A program made the translations under genes and the position numbers. This document shows positions 20,296 through 30,367 of a DNA stretch of 61,788 bases, piece by piece. Source of the DNA: Bacillus stratosphericus (lineage in GTDB: Bacteria; Bacillota; Bacilli; Bacillales; Bacillaceae); the NCBI RefSeq assembly GCF_020524495.1, contig NZ_JAIVLB010000020.1, positions 1 through 61,788 on the forward strand, given 5' to 3'. The notes beneath the pieces were generated by a model that did no database searches, was not told the origin of the DNA, and saw nothing but the letters and a program-made list of their open reading frames with translations. Position 1 is the stretch's first letter; each line of letters begins with the position of its first letter.

Positions 20296-20652
20296 TTATT
20301 TTTCCTTTCGGTTAAAAAACGACTGCTGTTCTTTTGAGGGTGTGACATTCGATTTCTGTTGAACGTCTTTGTCCCCCTTTTTCGTAGGAAGAGTAGAAGG
20401 AGACGGTACGGCTGCACGCTCAGCTTTTAATGCTTTTAGTTCACGTTTAAGCTTGATAATTTGGAATATCCCTGCAAAAGCCACAATGAGTCCGCCCATT
20501 AGAACAGAACTAATAATGACAAGGATCAGCGGCCATTCAGCCGTTCCAAATAAGTAGTCTACTTGCACAGGCCGTACATTGATCACGGCAAATACTGAGA
20601 CAATTAATACGAAAATAAATGCGAGTATGATGGTCCATTGTTGTTTATTCAT
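20296..20652 (-). CDS. yrvD: LapA-domain (DUF1049) membrane protein YrvD
   Basis: A 118-residue protein with two membrane helices (about residues 6-25, TIILAFIFVLIVSVFAVI, and 40-62, PLILVIISSVLMGGLIVAFAG), the N-V-x-P-V-x-[VF] motif between them, and a basic, proline/serine-rich cytoplasmic tail. This matches the lipopolysaccharide assembly protein A-like family, but in a Gram-positive cell the role is unknown. The ATG at 20650-20652 (MNKQQW) has GGGGGAT six to seven bases upstream; upstream in-frame ATG codons have no site. It lies between recJ and the secDF region. Confidence 0.85.
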   Translation of the reverse strand: MNKQQWTIILAFIFVLIVSVFAVINVRPVQVDYLFGTAEWPLILVIISSVLMGGLIVAFAGIFQIIKLKRELKALKAERAAVPSPSTLPTKKGDKDVQQKSNVTPSKEQQSFFNRKEK

Positions 20653-20698
20653 CCACATATCCCCCAAGCTTTTTCTTTTATTCTTCCCTATCTCTTAT

Positions 20699-20716
20699 CC
20701 TTTCTAAACACAGAAA
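20699..20716. repeat. Short inverted repeat upstream of yrvD
   Basis: CTTTCT and AGAAAG separated by six bases, about 50 bases before yrvD. The function is not clear. The rest of 20653-20829 shows no gene. Confidence 0.35.
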
Positions 20717-20829
20717 GGAAACTGATTAAACGTATGTCATTATAGCAAAAGACCATTTCAAGATCAATGAAACCTGAAATGTTTTTTCAAATCGACTTTT
20801 CCTAGTGGAACTTACTGACCATCTAAAGG

Positions 20830-20841
20830 AAAAAGACTGGC
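20830..20841 (-). terminator. Distal arm of split secDF terminator
   Basis: AAAAAGACTGGC is complementary to GGCAGTCTTT at 21099-21108 (eight contiguous pairs, one mismatch, one pair). The arms are separated by IS relic 2. Rejoined with one copy of AGA, the loop is AAGAA, and on the minus strand the stem ends in TTTTT: a normal terminator for secDF. Confidence 0.65.
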
Positions 20842-20845
20842 AAGA

Positions 20846-21094
20846 TGATATTTTCCCCTTTAAGTACTATACTTGGAGGGGATTTTTTATGGCACGTAAA
20901 GGACAACATTTTCAATACTATACGAAAAAAATTTAAGATGAAAGCCGTGAAAATGTATGAGGAAGGAAACAGAAACTATATTCTTTAATCACGATCAATA
21001 CCAGAAAAAATTAAACCAGTGTGCCCCGATAGAATACCGTCTCACACTGGCTGCTTAGGCTTTTTATATTTGTCTACTTGACAGGGATTGACCA
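20846..21094 (+). mobile_element. Decayed IS3-family element (relic 2), 249 bp
   Basis: Plus-strand remnant with both tips. The left tip TGATATTTTCCCC and right tip (reverse complement TGGTCAATCCCTGTC) share TG, CCC and AAGTA in register, and are flanked by the 3-bp repeat AGA (20843-20845, 21095-21097). ATG at 20889 behind TTGGAGGGG starts OrfA (MARKGQHFQYYTKK); a one-base slip in a run of A (about 20930) is followed by FKMKAVKMYEEGN. An internal deletion of roughly 1 kb then joins to the OrfB C-terminus (DQYQKKLNQCAPIEYR, 20993-21058, stop TAG). It shares a 16-bp end (CCCTGTCAAGTAGACA) with relic 1, so both are from one IS group. Confidence 0.88.
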
Positions 21095-21098
21095 AGAA

Positions 21099-21108
21099 GG
21101 CAGTCTTT
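21099..21108 (-). terminator. Proximal arm of split secDF terminator
   Basis: GGCAGTCTTT, six bases beyond the secDF stop codon, is the partner of 20830-20841. Confidence 0.6.
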
Positions 21109-21113
21109 CTAGG

Positions 21114-23342
21114 TTAAATATCTTGTTCTGTGTCTATTTGAGCCGGCTTTTTCAGCTCACGACCTTTCCATATAAGCCAAATTTGCGCCGCAATATAAAG
21201 AGATGAGTACACCCCTGTTAATAAGCCGACGAGTAAAGCAATGGAGAAGTTTGTAATAGACGCTGATCCGAAGATGAGTAGTGCAATCACGACGATCAGC
21301 ACAGTGAGCACCGTATTGATAGATCGTGTAAAGGTTTGCTGTAAACTCAAGTTGACGATATATGATAGATCTTCAACCGTTTTCGGTTTGCGTTTTTTCA
21401 TTTGTTCACGAACCCTATCAAACGTTACGATCGTATCATTGATCGAGTACCCGATAACCGTGAGAATCGCCGCAATGAAGGTGACATCTACCTCTAACCG
21501 AGTGATACTAAAGAATGCCACAATAAAGAATGCATCATATAAAAGTGAAGCAATGGCTGCAATGGCCATTTTATATTCAAAACGAATAGATACATAAATA
21601 ATGATCCCAATTGAAGCAATGATCAGTGCGTATAATGCATTGCGCGCAAGCTCTTTTCCAACAGTCGGAGACACGGTGCTGACGTTCGGTTCTGTTCCAT
21701 ATTTGTCTTTGAAGTAATCTTTCACTTCAGCAATCTTTTCTTTATTCGGCACCCCAACAAATCGTGCCCCTGCTTGATTTTCTTTTTGACCAGATAACAC
21801 GACACTGTCTGTCTCAAGATCTAGCTTTTTAAAGTCTTGCTCCACTTGCTCAGTTGACAGCTTGTGATCGCTTTGGATATCAATTCTTGTACCACTTGCA
21901 AAATCAATTCCCACATTCAGCTTGAAGATAGAAAGCACAATGATTCCAGCAATAGTGACAGCTACTGAGAAAATCATAAAACCTTTTCGCTTGCTGACAA
22001 AATCCCATTTATCAAATGGCGTTTTTGGTTCAGTATCTTCTGTTGTTTCATGGATATCGATGATGTCTTTCTGACGAACACCAAACCAGCCTTTTTTACG
22101 GTCAAGAAAGCGGCTTTCAACAAGCAGTCCAAGGAGGAATCTTGATAAGAATACGGCCGTGATAAAGCTTGTTAAGATCGATAGGATGAGCATGGTCGCA
22201 AACCCTTTTACAGAGCTTGTCCCAAAGAAGAAAAGGACACCCCCTGCAATAATACTCGTTAAGTTGGCATCAAGGATGGTCGCAAATGATCTGCGGTTCC
22301 CAGACCTGAAAGCAGAACGGACAGACTTACCAAGCTTGAGCTCTTCTTTTATCCGTTCATATGTGATGATATTGGCATCAACAGCCATTCCTACTCCAAG
22401 AATCAGTGCTGCAATTCCAGGCAGTGTGAGAACAGCCCCCATCCAGTCAAACACCTGTAAGGTAATATAGATGTACGTAGATAATGTAATAACAGCAATA
22501 AGACCAGGTATTCGGTAATAAAGCAGCATGAATAAGAAAATGATAGCAATTCCTACAATCCCTGCAAATACTGTTTCATTTAGTGCCTGTTCACCAAATT
22601 GTGCACTCACTGATGTTGAATATTTTTCAGTTAATTTTACAGGCAATGCCCCGGCATTTAAAATGCTTGCAAGGTCTTTTGCTTCTTGGACAGTAAAGTT
22701 TCCTTCGATTTGTACGTCACTGCTGTTTATCTCTTGATTGACATTAGGAGCAGACACATACTTATGATTCGATTTTGTGACTTCTTTTTTGAAAGAATCG
22801 CCTTTATGGTAATCAAGCCAAATGACAAGCTGGTTATTCGGTGCCATAGCTGCTACTTTTCTCGTCACGTCACCAAATTTCTTCGCATCTTTTAGCTTAA
22901 CTGTGACAATCGGCTCATTCGTTTGATTGAATGTTTGCTTTGCCCCGTTTTCTACAAGATCGGAGCCATTTAGCAGCTCTTTATCATTCGTATCCCTGAA
23001 GGAAAGCTGCGCTTCAGTCGAAAGTATCTCCCTTGCCCTGTTTTGGTCTTTTACACCTGCAAGCTGCACACGGATTCGATTGTTGCCTTCAATTGAGATG
23101 TTCGGCTCACTTACACCAAGTACATTGGCTCTGCGGTTTAAAGCTTCAACAGTACTGACAAGAACACTATTTGTAATCTTGTCCTCTTTTTTCACTGGGT
23201 GTACATCATACAGGACTTCAAATCCGCCTTGTAGATCCAGTCCTAGCGTAATATTATTGGCAACAGGCTTTGTCAAATAGCCCACACCCGTTCCGATTAA
23301 CAGAACCACTAAGAAAAACGCAAGTATGCGCCCTTTTTTCAT
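21114..23342 (-). CDS. secDF: Fused protein translocase subunit SecDF
   Basis: Proton-driven membrane protein that helps pull exported proteins through SecYEG. 742 residues in one chain: SecD part (1 to about 415) and SecF part (about 440-735), the fusion normal for Bacillus. Twelve membrane helices are expected. SecD signatures are LGLDLQGGFEV (residues 33-43), the large P1 domain, and GMAVDANIITYERI near 317; the SecF signature is GYSINDTIVTFDRV near 635. ATG start with AAGGAGG eight to ten bases upstream. comN lies just upstream. Its downstream terminator appears split by an IS relic, so transcripts may run on toward yrvD. Confidence 0.96.
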   Translation of the reverse strand: MKKGRILAFFLVVLLIGTGVGYLTKPVANNITLGLDLQGGFEVLYDVHPVKKEDKITNSVLVSTVEALNRRANVLGVSEPNISIEGNNRIRVQLAGVKDQNRAREILSTEAQLSFRDTNDKELLNGSDLVENGAKQTFNQTNEPIVTVKLKDAKKFGDVTRKVAAMAPNNQLVIWLDYHKGDSFKKEVTKSNHKYVSAPNVNQEINSSDVQIEGNFTVQEAKDLASILNAGALPVKLTEKYSTSVSAQFGEQALNETVFAGIVGIAIIFLFMLLYYRIPGLIAVITLSTYIYITLQVFDWMGAVLTLPGIAALILGVGMAVDANIITYERIKEELKLGKSVRSAFRSGNRRSFATILDANLTSIIAGGVLFFFGTSSVKGFATMLILSILTSFITAVFLSRFLLGLLVESRFLDRKKGWFGVRQKDIIDIHETTEDTEPKTPFDKWDFVSKRKGFMIFSVAVTIAGIIVLSIFKLNVGIDFASGTRIDIQSDHKLSTEQVEQDFKKLDLETDSVVLSGQKENQAGARFVGVPNKEKIAEVKDYFKDKYGTEPNVSTVSPTVGKELARNALYALIIASIGIIIYVSIRFEYKMAIAAIASLLYDAFFIVAFFSITRLEVDVTFIAAILTVIGYSINDTIVTFDRVREQMKKRKPKTVEDLSYIVNLSLQQTFTRSINTVLTVLIVVIALLIFGSASITNFSIALLVGLLTGVYSSLYIAAQIWLIWKGRELKKPAQIDTEQDI

Positions 23343-23383
23343 TATGTATTTCCTCCTTAAACACTTGAATCCATTACGATGGC

Positions 23384-23680
23384 TTATTTCAACAGTTCAT
23401 CTAGCATATTCTTGCCATCTTCACTGTCCAAAAAAGCAGACGTTTTAAACGACTGAACGGTTGCATAGTTCATAAATTCACCAATTTTCACAGATAAAAT
23501 ATCTGCAACCATTTCATGCATCGGATGCTCTTGTTTTTTCTTCCACTTCTTATTCTCTAAGTATGACCATAATTCCTCTAAATCTACATCTTTATAGCCC
23601 AAAACGATGAATTCTTCAAGCTTACTGAACAGAAAAGGCTTTAAATGGTCTTTATATATAGCAGCCGGATGTTGTGTCAA
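23384..23680 (-). CDS. comN: Post-transcriptional competence regulator ComN
   Basis: A 98-residue cytoplasmic protein matching B. subtilis ComN (YrzD), which promotes accumulation of the late competence comE transcript and binds DivIVA. It has no signal or membrane segment; the acidic/aromatic stretch VDLEELWSYLENKKWKKK is in the middle. The start is TTG (23678-23680), with GGGGGAG seven bases upstream; no ATG is available. It lies 41 bases before secDF on the same strand and is divergent from spoVB. Function is by homology only. Confidence 0.88.
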   Translation of the reverse strand: MTQHPAAIYKDHLKPFLFSKLEEFIVLGYKDVDLEELWSYLENKKWKKKQEHPMHEMVADILSVKIGEFMNYATVQSFKTSAFLDSEDGKNMLDELLK

Positions 23681-23796
23681 TATGAGGCTCCCCCTTTTCA
23701 GTTTTTTATCGATTGACTTGTCATGCTTGGACGATATACACGCATATCTTATTGTATATGATTCTATGTCGTTTGAAAAGGCAGGTGATCTCTGAT

Positions 23797-25347
23797 TTGA
23801 CGAAGCAAACGTTTTTAAAAGGGACGATTATTTTAATTTTAGCAGGTTTTATCACGAGAATATTAGGTTTTGTCAATCGAATTGTCATCGCAAGGTTCAT
23901 TGGCGAAGAAGGGGTCGGGCTTTATATGATGGCTGCACCTACCTTTTTTCTTGCCGTGACGCTGACACAATTTGGACTGCCTGTTGCTATTAGTAAGCTT
24001 GTCGCAGAAGCAGAAGCCCGGGGTGACAAACAGAAAACAAAACGTATTTTGGTTATGTCCCTTGCCATAACAGGATCACTTAGTCTCATTTTCACGCCGC
24101 TCTTTTTATGGTTTGCACCAATTATGGCGGAAAATATGCTGACAGATCCTAGAACGGTCTACCCACTGCTTGCCATTACACCAGTCGTACCTGTGATCGC
24201 CATCTCCAGTGTGTTAAGAGGCTACTTCCAAGGAAAACAGCAAATGAGTCCACTTGCGATGTCGCAAGTACTGGAACAGGTCGCAAGAATTTCTCTTGTA
24301 GCGGTGTGTACAACAGCATTCCTGCCTTATGGGATTGAATATGCGGCTGCTGGTGCCATGATTTCATCAGTGGTTGGAGAGATGATTTCACTTGCTTACT
24401 TAATGATCGCCTTTCGTTATAAAAAGACCATCCGTATCCGAAAGCGGTTTTTCAAGGCGATTCATGATGGGAAGGACACGTTTAAGCAGCTAATGAGTAT
24501 TGCCCTGCCAACGACAGGAAGCCGTTTTATAGGCAATATTTCGTGGTTTTTAGAGCCGATTGTTGTTGCGCAAAGTCTCGCCATAGCTGGATATGCAGCT
24601 GTTGAAGCGACAAGGCAGTATGGTGAGTTAACCGGTCTTGCGCTCACCCTTTTAACACTACCTAGTTTTATTACGTATTCACTCTCCACCGCATTAGTCC
24701 CAGCGATTAGTGAAGGAATGGAACAGAACAAACGCAAAACGGTGGAATATCGGCTGAAGCAGGCCATGCGCCTTTGTTTACTAAGCGGAGGAATTTCGTG
24801 CATTATTCTTTTCGTTTATGCAGAAAATTTAACGCTCTTCATGTATGGTTCATCGCATGCGGCCATCTATGTAAAATTCATGGCACCATTTTTTTTACTA
24901 TATTATTTTCAAGGTCCACTCCAAGCCGTTCTTCAAGCATTGAATTTAGCTGGTGCCGCGATGACCAATAGCCTAATAGGAGCTGTTGTGAAAACAGGAA
25001 TGATCTTCGTCCTTGCTTCCCAGCCACGCTTTGGTATTATGGGTGCAGCACTTGCGATATTAATTGGCATCGTCCTCGTCACATTGCTCCATGCAGCAAC
25101 TGTTGGAAAGGTTCTGCCTATTCATTTACCATTGAAGGAGTATGGTATATGCGTCCTTGTGATCTTAGGAACGGGGGCTGTCAGCTTGTGGCTGAAGCAT
25201 CAAGTCAGCGGACTTTTTTCTGCCCCTGCTGAGCTTGTGATGCTGATCTTTTTAACATGCATGCTCTATGTCATTCTATTAATCTGTCTAGGACTAGTGA
25301 AACGGGAAGAGCTGCGCCGCATCCCGTTCATTGGAAAGCTACTTTAG
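23797..25347 (+). CDS. spoVB: Stage V sporulation protein B, MATE/MOP-family flippase
   Basis: Polytopic membrane protein (about 14 helices) of the MOP superfamily, needed for spore cortex synthesis and thought to move a lipid-linked precursor across the forespore membrane. 516 residues. Family stretches: GFVNRIVIARFIGEEGVGLYMMAAP near 25, ISSVLRGYFQGKQQMSPLAMSQVLEQ near 125, and the TALVPAISEGMEQ stretch. The start is TTG at 23797 (MTKQTFLKG) with AGGTGATC seven bases upstream; the longer open frame to 23713 has no site and would run into comN regulatory DNA. It ends one base from the stop of convergent yrbG. Confidence 0.94.
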   Translation: MTKQTFLKGTIILILAGFITRILGFVNRIVIARFIGEEGVGLYMMAAPTFFLAVTLTQFGLPVAISKLVAEAEARGDKQKTKRILVMSLAITGSLSLIFTPLFLWFAPIMAENMLTDPRTVYPLLAITPVVPVIAISSVLRGYFQGKQQMSPLAMSQVLEQVARISLVAVCTTAFLPYGIEYAAAGAMISSVVGEMISLAYLMIAFRYKKTIRIRKRFFKAIHDGKDTFKQLMSIALPTTGSRFIGNISWFLEPIVVAQSLAIAGYAAVEATRQYGELTGLALTLLTLPSFITYSLSTALVPAISEGMEQNKRKTVEYRLKQAMRLCLLSGGISCIILFVYAENLTLFMYGSSHAAIYVKFMAPFFLLYYFQGPLQAVLQALNLAGAAMTNSLIGAVVKTGMIFVLASQPRFGIMGAALAILIGIVLVTLLHAATVGKVLPIHLPLKEYGICVLVILGTGAVSLWLKHQVSGLFSAPAELVMLIFLTCMLYVILLICLGLVKREELRRIPFIGKLL

Positions 25348-25348
25348 C

Positions 25349-26011
25349 TCATCTCTTCTTTCTCACTTCATCTTTCAAATCAATATAAAAAGTCTTTTGA
25401 TTAAAGCTGCAATAGGAGATTTGATCAAGTTCATGATATCCCCTTTTGGCAAGCTCCTCTTTTAGCCACTGTTCATTTTGATTGATCTGTTTGAGATGGT
25501 CATGTTGAACAACACCGTCTGCAATAAGAGGAAGCTCAAGCGTAGCATGTTTGCGCTTGCTTTCTTTTTTGACGACGGCGAGCTTACCTGATGGCTCTAA
25601 AATGGCATAGGAGACATCCTGAATACTGTCGATGTTGCTTTCTCTTAATTGAATAAGCAAATCATCAAAATTATATCGCTGCTTTCTCATCGCACCCTCG
25701 TCTATTTTTCCATTAATGATGAGCAAGGTCGGCTTGCCGTCAAGAAAACGCCGAACACCTTGAAACTTTAATGACAGGTAGGCAAGTATGATTTGAATGC
25801 AGGTTAACAGCAGGATCGGCCATACCGTATGTAACATGTGCTCCTCTACTTCTTCTATGGCCAGCACCGCAATTTCAGCGATCATCATAAAAATGACAAG
25901 ATCTAAAATACTAAGTTCGCCAATCTCCCTCTTTCCCATTAATCGAAAGATAAACCATATGAGAAAATATAAAATAACTGTTCTAACGGAGATGATTAAG
26001 ATGTCCTGCAT
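25349..26011 (-). CDS. yrbG: DUF421 / YetF-like membrane protein YrbG
   Basis: A 220-residue protein with three N-terminal membrane helices (about residues 5-22, 32-52, 60-80) and a soluble C-terminal domain of the DUF421/YetF type. Family hallmarks: RTVILYFLIWFIFRLMGKREIG at the N-terminus, LLIINGKIDEGAMRKQRYNFDDLL, and L-R-E-x-x-I-x-S-I-x-D-V-x-Y-A-I-L-E-P-S-G-x-L. Some YetF-family members affect spore germination in B. subtilis; no role for this one can be read from sequence. ATG start with AGGAGGGG ten bases upstream. Convergent with spoVB, without room for a terminator between. Confidence 0.9.
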   Translation of the reverse strand: MQDILIISVRTVILYFLIWFIFRLMGKREIGELSILDLVIFMMIAEIAVLAIEEVEEHMLHTVWPILLLTCIQIILAYLSLKFQGVRRFLDGKPTLLIINGKIDEGAMRKQRYNFDDLLIQLRESNIDSIQDVSYAILEPSGKLAVVKKESKRKHATLELPLIADGVVQHDHLKQINQNEQWLKEELAKRGYHELDQISYCSFNQKTFYIDLKDEVRKKR

Positions 26012-26177
26012 GTGGTGTAACCCCTCCTTCTTCCATCATAGCTTGTGTCAAAACACTTTATTTATGTAGAAAAGAAAGCCCTTGTTTTTATCGAGAGAAA
26101 CATGTCTATTTTTTCTTTTCCATGAATACATTTTAGTAAAAGACAAGCTTCGGTCAATTGGAGAGGAGATTAATCAC

Positions 26178-26555
26178 ATGCGGGAAACCAAACAAATAGG
26201 AAAAGGCATTGTATCCGGCTTAATTGCCATTTTTATCGTGATGATTGTCACAAGCTTACTTGTGTCACTCATGCTTACCTTGACAAGTATGCAGGAAGCA
26301 TCGTTTAAATGGATGATTATGATATTATCCTTTGTGGCACTTTTTCTAGGAGGGATCATTTCTGGAGGGAAAGCAAAGGAGCGAGGCTGGCTCATTGGGG
26401 CCATCACTTCTTTTATCTTTTCTCTCACTGTATTCTTGTTTCAATATTTAGGATTTGGGGAAACCTTCTCACCAGAACAATTTATCTATCATGCAGCCTT
26501 TTTGGGGATTTGTATGTTAGGGGGAATGATCGGCGTCAATATTCGAGGCAAATAA
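26178..26555 (+). CDS. yrzE: Putative four-helix membrane protein YrzE (TIGR04086 type)
   Basis: A 125-residue protein with four hydrophobic segments (about residues 10-34, 42-62, 68-90, 100-120) and a glycine-rich second hairpin (LFLGGIISGGKAKERGWLIGA). The pattern fits the small membrane family found beside yajC in Firmicutes. The ATG at 26178 has GGAG-AGGAG about ten bases upstream. The frame is open 32 codons upstream without a site and is not used. A bidirectional terminator shared with yajC follows. Function unknown. Confidence 0.85.
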   Translation: MRETKQIGKGIVSGLIAIFIVMIVTSLLVSLMLTLTSMQEASFKWMIMILSFVALFLGGIISGGKAKERGWLIGAITSFIFSLTVFLFQYLGFGETFSPEQFIYHAAFLGICMLGGMIGVNIRGK

Positions 26556-26585
26556 AAAAAGAGCGGATAACATCGCTCTTTTTTT
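26554..26585. terminator. Bidirectional terminator yrzE/yajC
   Basis: A run of A, GAGCG, loop, CGCTC and a run of T form a symmetrical stem serving both convergent genes. Confidence 0.9.
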
Positions 26586-26604
26586 ATGGCTATGTATCTG
26601 AGGA

Positions 26605-26871
26605 TTAGCCTTTGTCAGCTAATTCTCTAATAGCACGACGGTCGAAAGTTAAACGGTTGTTTTCACTTGTTTTGATGATTACTTTTGATTCATCAATTGA
26701 GTCGATTTCACCGTGTAATCCACCGATTGTGACAATTTTATCGCCTTTTGATAAAGATTGTTGCATCTGACGCACAGCTTTTTGTTGCTTTTGCTGTGGA
26801 CGGATTAACAAGAAGTAAAGCACAGCAAACATGACAACAATCATAATGATTGAACCCATACCACCATCCAT
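26605..26871 (-). CDS. yajC: Preprotein translocase accessory subunit YajC
   Basis: 88 residues: one N-terminal membrane helix (about 5-23, SIIMIVVMFAVLYFLLIRP) and a small cytoplasmic domain with the family motif LIRPQQKQQK and the stretch KGDKIVTIGGLHGEI. YajC binds SecDF in other bacteria. ATG start with GGGGTG seven bases upstream. It is 47 bases behind tgt on the same strand and ends at the shared terminator, so it is the last gene of the ruvA-ruvB-queA-tgt-yajC run. Confidence 0.95.
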   Translation of the reverse strand: MDGGMGSIIMIVVMFAVLYFLLIRPQQKQQKAVRQMQQSLSKGDKIVTIGGLHGEIDSIDESKVIIKTSENNRLTFDRRAIRELADKG

Positions 26872-26918
26872 TCTATCTCACCCCTTTCTAAAAGATTGTA
26901 AAGCCTTTCGTTTATGCG

Positions 26919-28076
<1,158 letters not shown>

Positions 28077-28095
28077 CTATCTTTGTTGTATGATG

Positions 28096-29124
28096 TTATT
28101 GAATCAGCATGGCATCGCCAAAGCTGAAGAATCGGTATTCCTCTTTTACAGCCTCATTGTACCCTTTCAGCACGTGCTCTCGTCCAGCTAATGCGCTGAC
28201 AAGCATAATTAACGACGATTTCGGCAGGTGGAAATTCGTGATCATCCCATCAATCGCCTTGAATGTGTATCCGGGATAAATAAAGATTGACGTCCAGCCA
28301 CTTGACGCCTTGAATTCGCCATCATGTGCACTTGCAATGGTTTCGAGCGTTCTTGTTGACGTCGTTCCAACGGAAATAATTCTTCCGCTTTCTTTGCGCA
28401 CTCGATTAAGCTCTTCAGCCGTTTCTGCATTCATTTCGTAAAACTCTGCGTGCATTTGATGTTCTTCAATGCGGTCAGCACTGACTGGACGAAACGTGCC
28501 AAGCCCTACGTGTAAGGTGATAAAAGCAATATGCACACCTTTCGCTTTTAGGGAATCCAGTAGCTCGGTTGTAAAGTGAAGACCGGCAGTAGGAGCGGCA
28601 GCGGATCCAATCTCTTTTGAATACACGGTTTGATAGCGCTCACGATCGTCAAGCTGCTCTTTAATATATGGAGGCAACGGCATTTCTCCAAGAGATTCAA
28701 GCACTTCATAAAAAATGCCTGTATACTGGAACTCGACTTTTCTACCGCCATGTTCCAGTTCCTCTGTACACACCGCTTTTAGCCGTCCATCACCAAACGT
28801 GATGACCGCTCCTTTTTTCACACGTTTTGCTGGCTTCACGAGCGTTTCCCATTTATCCCCTTCTTCTTGTTTTAAGAGAAGAAGTTCTACCTTTGCACCT
28901 GTATCCTCTTTCATCCCAAACAGACGTGCAGGCAGAACTCGAGTATTATTTAAAACGAGACAGTCACCCTTTTGGAAATAATCCGTGATTTGTGAAAATG
29001 TATCGTGTGTGATCTCACCCGTTTGTTTATTTAAAACCATAAGTCTTGATGCATCTCGTTTTTCAAGTGGGACTTGCGCAATTAATCTTTCTGGTAAATC
29101 AAAATCAAATAATTCTAGCTTCAT
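28096..29124 (-). CDS. queA: S-adenosylmethionine:tRNA ribosyltransferase-isomerase QueA
   Basis: Converts preQ1-tRNA to epoxyqueuosine-tRNA using the ribosyl part of SAM. 342 residues from the ATG at 29122-29124 ([17 protein letters not shown]). AGGTGA is six bases upstream; the in-frame GTG three codons earlier is part of that site. Family motifs: [19 protein letters not shown] at the start, [12 protein letters not shown] near 65, [10 protein letters not shown] near 180, FRPVxxDxIEEHxMHxE near 220, and [11 protein letters not shown] near 313. The upstream neighbour is the small DUF2905 gene, then ruvB. Confidence 0.96.
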   Translation of the reverse strand: MKLELFDFDLPERLIAQVPLEKRDASRLMVLNKQTGEITHDTFSQITDYFQKGDCLVLNNTRVLPARLFGMKEDTGAKVELLLLKQEEGDKWETLVKPAKRVKKGAVITFGDGRLKAVCTEELEHGGRKVEFQYTGIFYEVLESLGEMPLPPYIKEQLDDRERYQTVYSKEIGSAAAPTAGLHFTTELLDSLKAKGVHIAFITLHVGLGTFRPVSADRIEEHQMHAEFYEMNAETAEELNRVRKESGRIISVGTTSTRTLETIASAHDGEFKASSGWTSIFIYPGYTFKAIDGMITNFHLPKSSLIMLVSALAGREHVLKGYNEAVKEEYRFFSFGDAMLIQ

Positions 29125-29158
29125 TTCCTTCACCTATTCTGTAGTTAACTAGTTAACG

Positions 29159-29359
29159 TTATTTCATCCGTCCAAAGAGATTGAGTAAAATAGTTAGTAC
29201 GATGCTAATGACAATGCATGTAATAACAGGGAAAAAGAACGTCACATTTCCTTTTTTCACAAAAATATCACCTGGAAGCTTACCAACCAATTGAAACAAT
29301 AAACCTGCGGCAAAAAGGACACCACCTAAAATCATTAATATTTTAGGGAATTCAGTCAC
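29159..29359 (-). CDS. DUF2905 small membrane protein
   Basis: 66 residues, two membrane helices (about 5-25 and 43-62) joined by [19 protein letters not shown], the hallmark of the DUF2905 family commonly found beside ruvB/queA. The GTG start at 29357-29359 has GGAGG eight bases upstream. The start overlaps the ruvB stop by eight bases, so translation is probably coupled. The frame is open upstream within ruvB without a site. Function unknown. Confidence 0.85.
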   Translation of the reverse strand: MTEFPKILMILGGVLFAAGLLFQLVGKLPGDIFVKKGNVTFFFPVITCIVISIVLTILLNLFGRMK

Positions 29360-30356
29360 GAATCGGAACCTCCATATGAAAATGTTCATACACTTCTCTT
29401 GTGACGACCCGCCCTCTTGGTGTCCTTTGGAGGAAACCAATTTGAAGTAAATAGGGTTCGTACACATCTTCAATCGTATGTGATTCTTCTCCTATTGTCG
29501 CTGATATCGTATCAAGTCCAACAGGGCCGCCTCTAAACTTTTCAATCATACTTAACAGCAGTTTATGGTCAATATGATCTAATCCGAGTCTGTCGACTTG
29601 AAGGCGCTCAAGGGCATCTTCCGCAATGTCCTGTGTGATGGCATGATTCCCAAGCACCTGTGCAAAATCTCTCACTCTTCTAAGCAAACGATTGGCGACC
29701 CTCGGCGTTCCCCTAGAACGTCTCGCTATCTCTACAGCCGAGCGAATGTCAATACCAATCTCAAACAGCTCGGCTGTTCTTGCCACAATGTGAGCCAGAT
29801 CTCTTTGCTCATAGTATTCCAATCTTGCATGCACGCCAAACCTGTCACGAAGCGGCGCCGTTAAAAGCCCGACACGCGTCGTTGCACCCACAAGCGTAAA
29901 CGGCGGTAAATCAAGCCGCACGGAACGAGCTGTATCCCCTTTTCCAATGACGATATCTAGACAAAAATCCTCCATCGCCGGATATAGCACTTCCTCTATT
30001 GAACGCTGCAAGCGATGGATTTCATCAATAAAAAGAACATCGCCAGGTTCAAGAGATGTCAAGATGGCCGCCAAATCTCCAGGACGCTCAATCGCAGGTC
30101 CAGACGTTGTACGCAGCTGAACATTCATTTCATTGGCAATAATCGACGCAAGCGTTGTTTTCCCGAGTCCAGGCGGCCCATATAAAAGGACGTGATCCAG
30201 CGTTTCCTGCCTCATTTTGGCAGCTTCAATAAATACGCTGAGATTATCCTTTACTTTTTGCTGACCAATATATTGGCTTAACGTCTGTGGCCGTAGACTT
30301 TGCTCAATGGCTGATTCATGGTTGTCTGCTTCAGTTGAGACGAGTCTTTCATCCAT
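29352..30356 (-). CDS. ruvB: Holliday junction branch migration helicase RuvB
   Basis: Hexameric AAA+ motor that drives Holliday junction migration with RuvA. 334 residues, the family length. Walker [10 protein letters not shown] near 60, Walker [10 protein letters not shown] near 110, sensor 1 and arginine-finger region [19 protein letters not shown] near 155, and the C-terminal winged-helix DNA-binding part ([14 protein letters not shown] near 308). ATG start with AGGGTGAT upstream. It lies 11 bases behind ruvA and overlaps the next gene. Confidence 0.97.
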   Translation of the reverse strand: MDERLVSTEADNHESAIEQSLRPQTLSQYIGQQKVKDNLSVFIEAAKMRQETLDHVLLYGPPGLGKTTLASIIANEMNVQLRTTSGPAIERPGDLAAILTSLEPGDVLFIDEIHRLQRSIEEVLYPAMEDFCLDIVIGKGDTARSVRLDLPPFTLVGATTRVGLLTAPLRDRFGVHARLEYYEQRDLAHIVARTAELFEIGIDIRSAVEIARRSRGTPRVANRLLRRVRDFAQVLGNHAITQDIAEDALERLQVDRLGLDHIDHKLLLSMIEKFRGGPVGLDTISATIGEESHTIEDVYEPYLLQIGFLQRTPRGRVVTREVYEHFHMEVPIRD

Positions 30357-30367
30357 GAGACATCACC

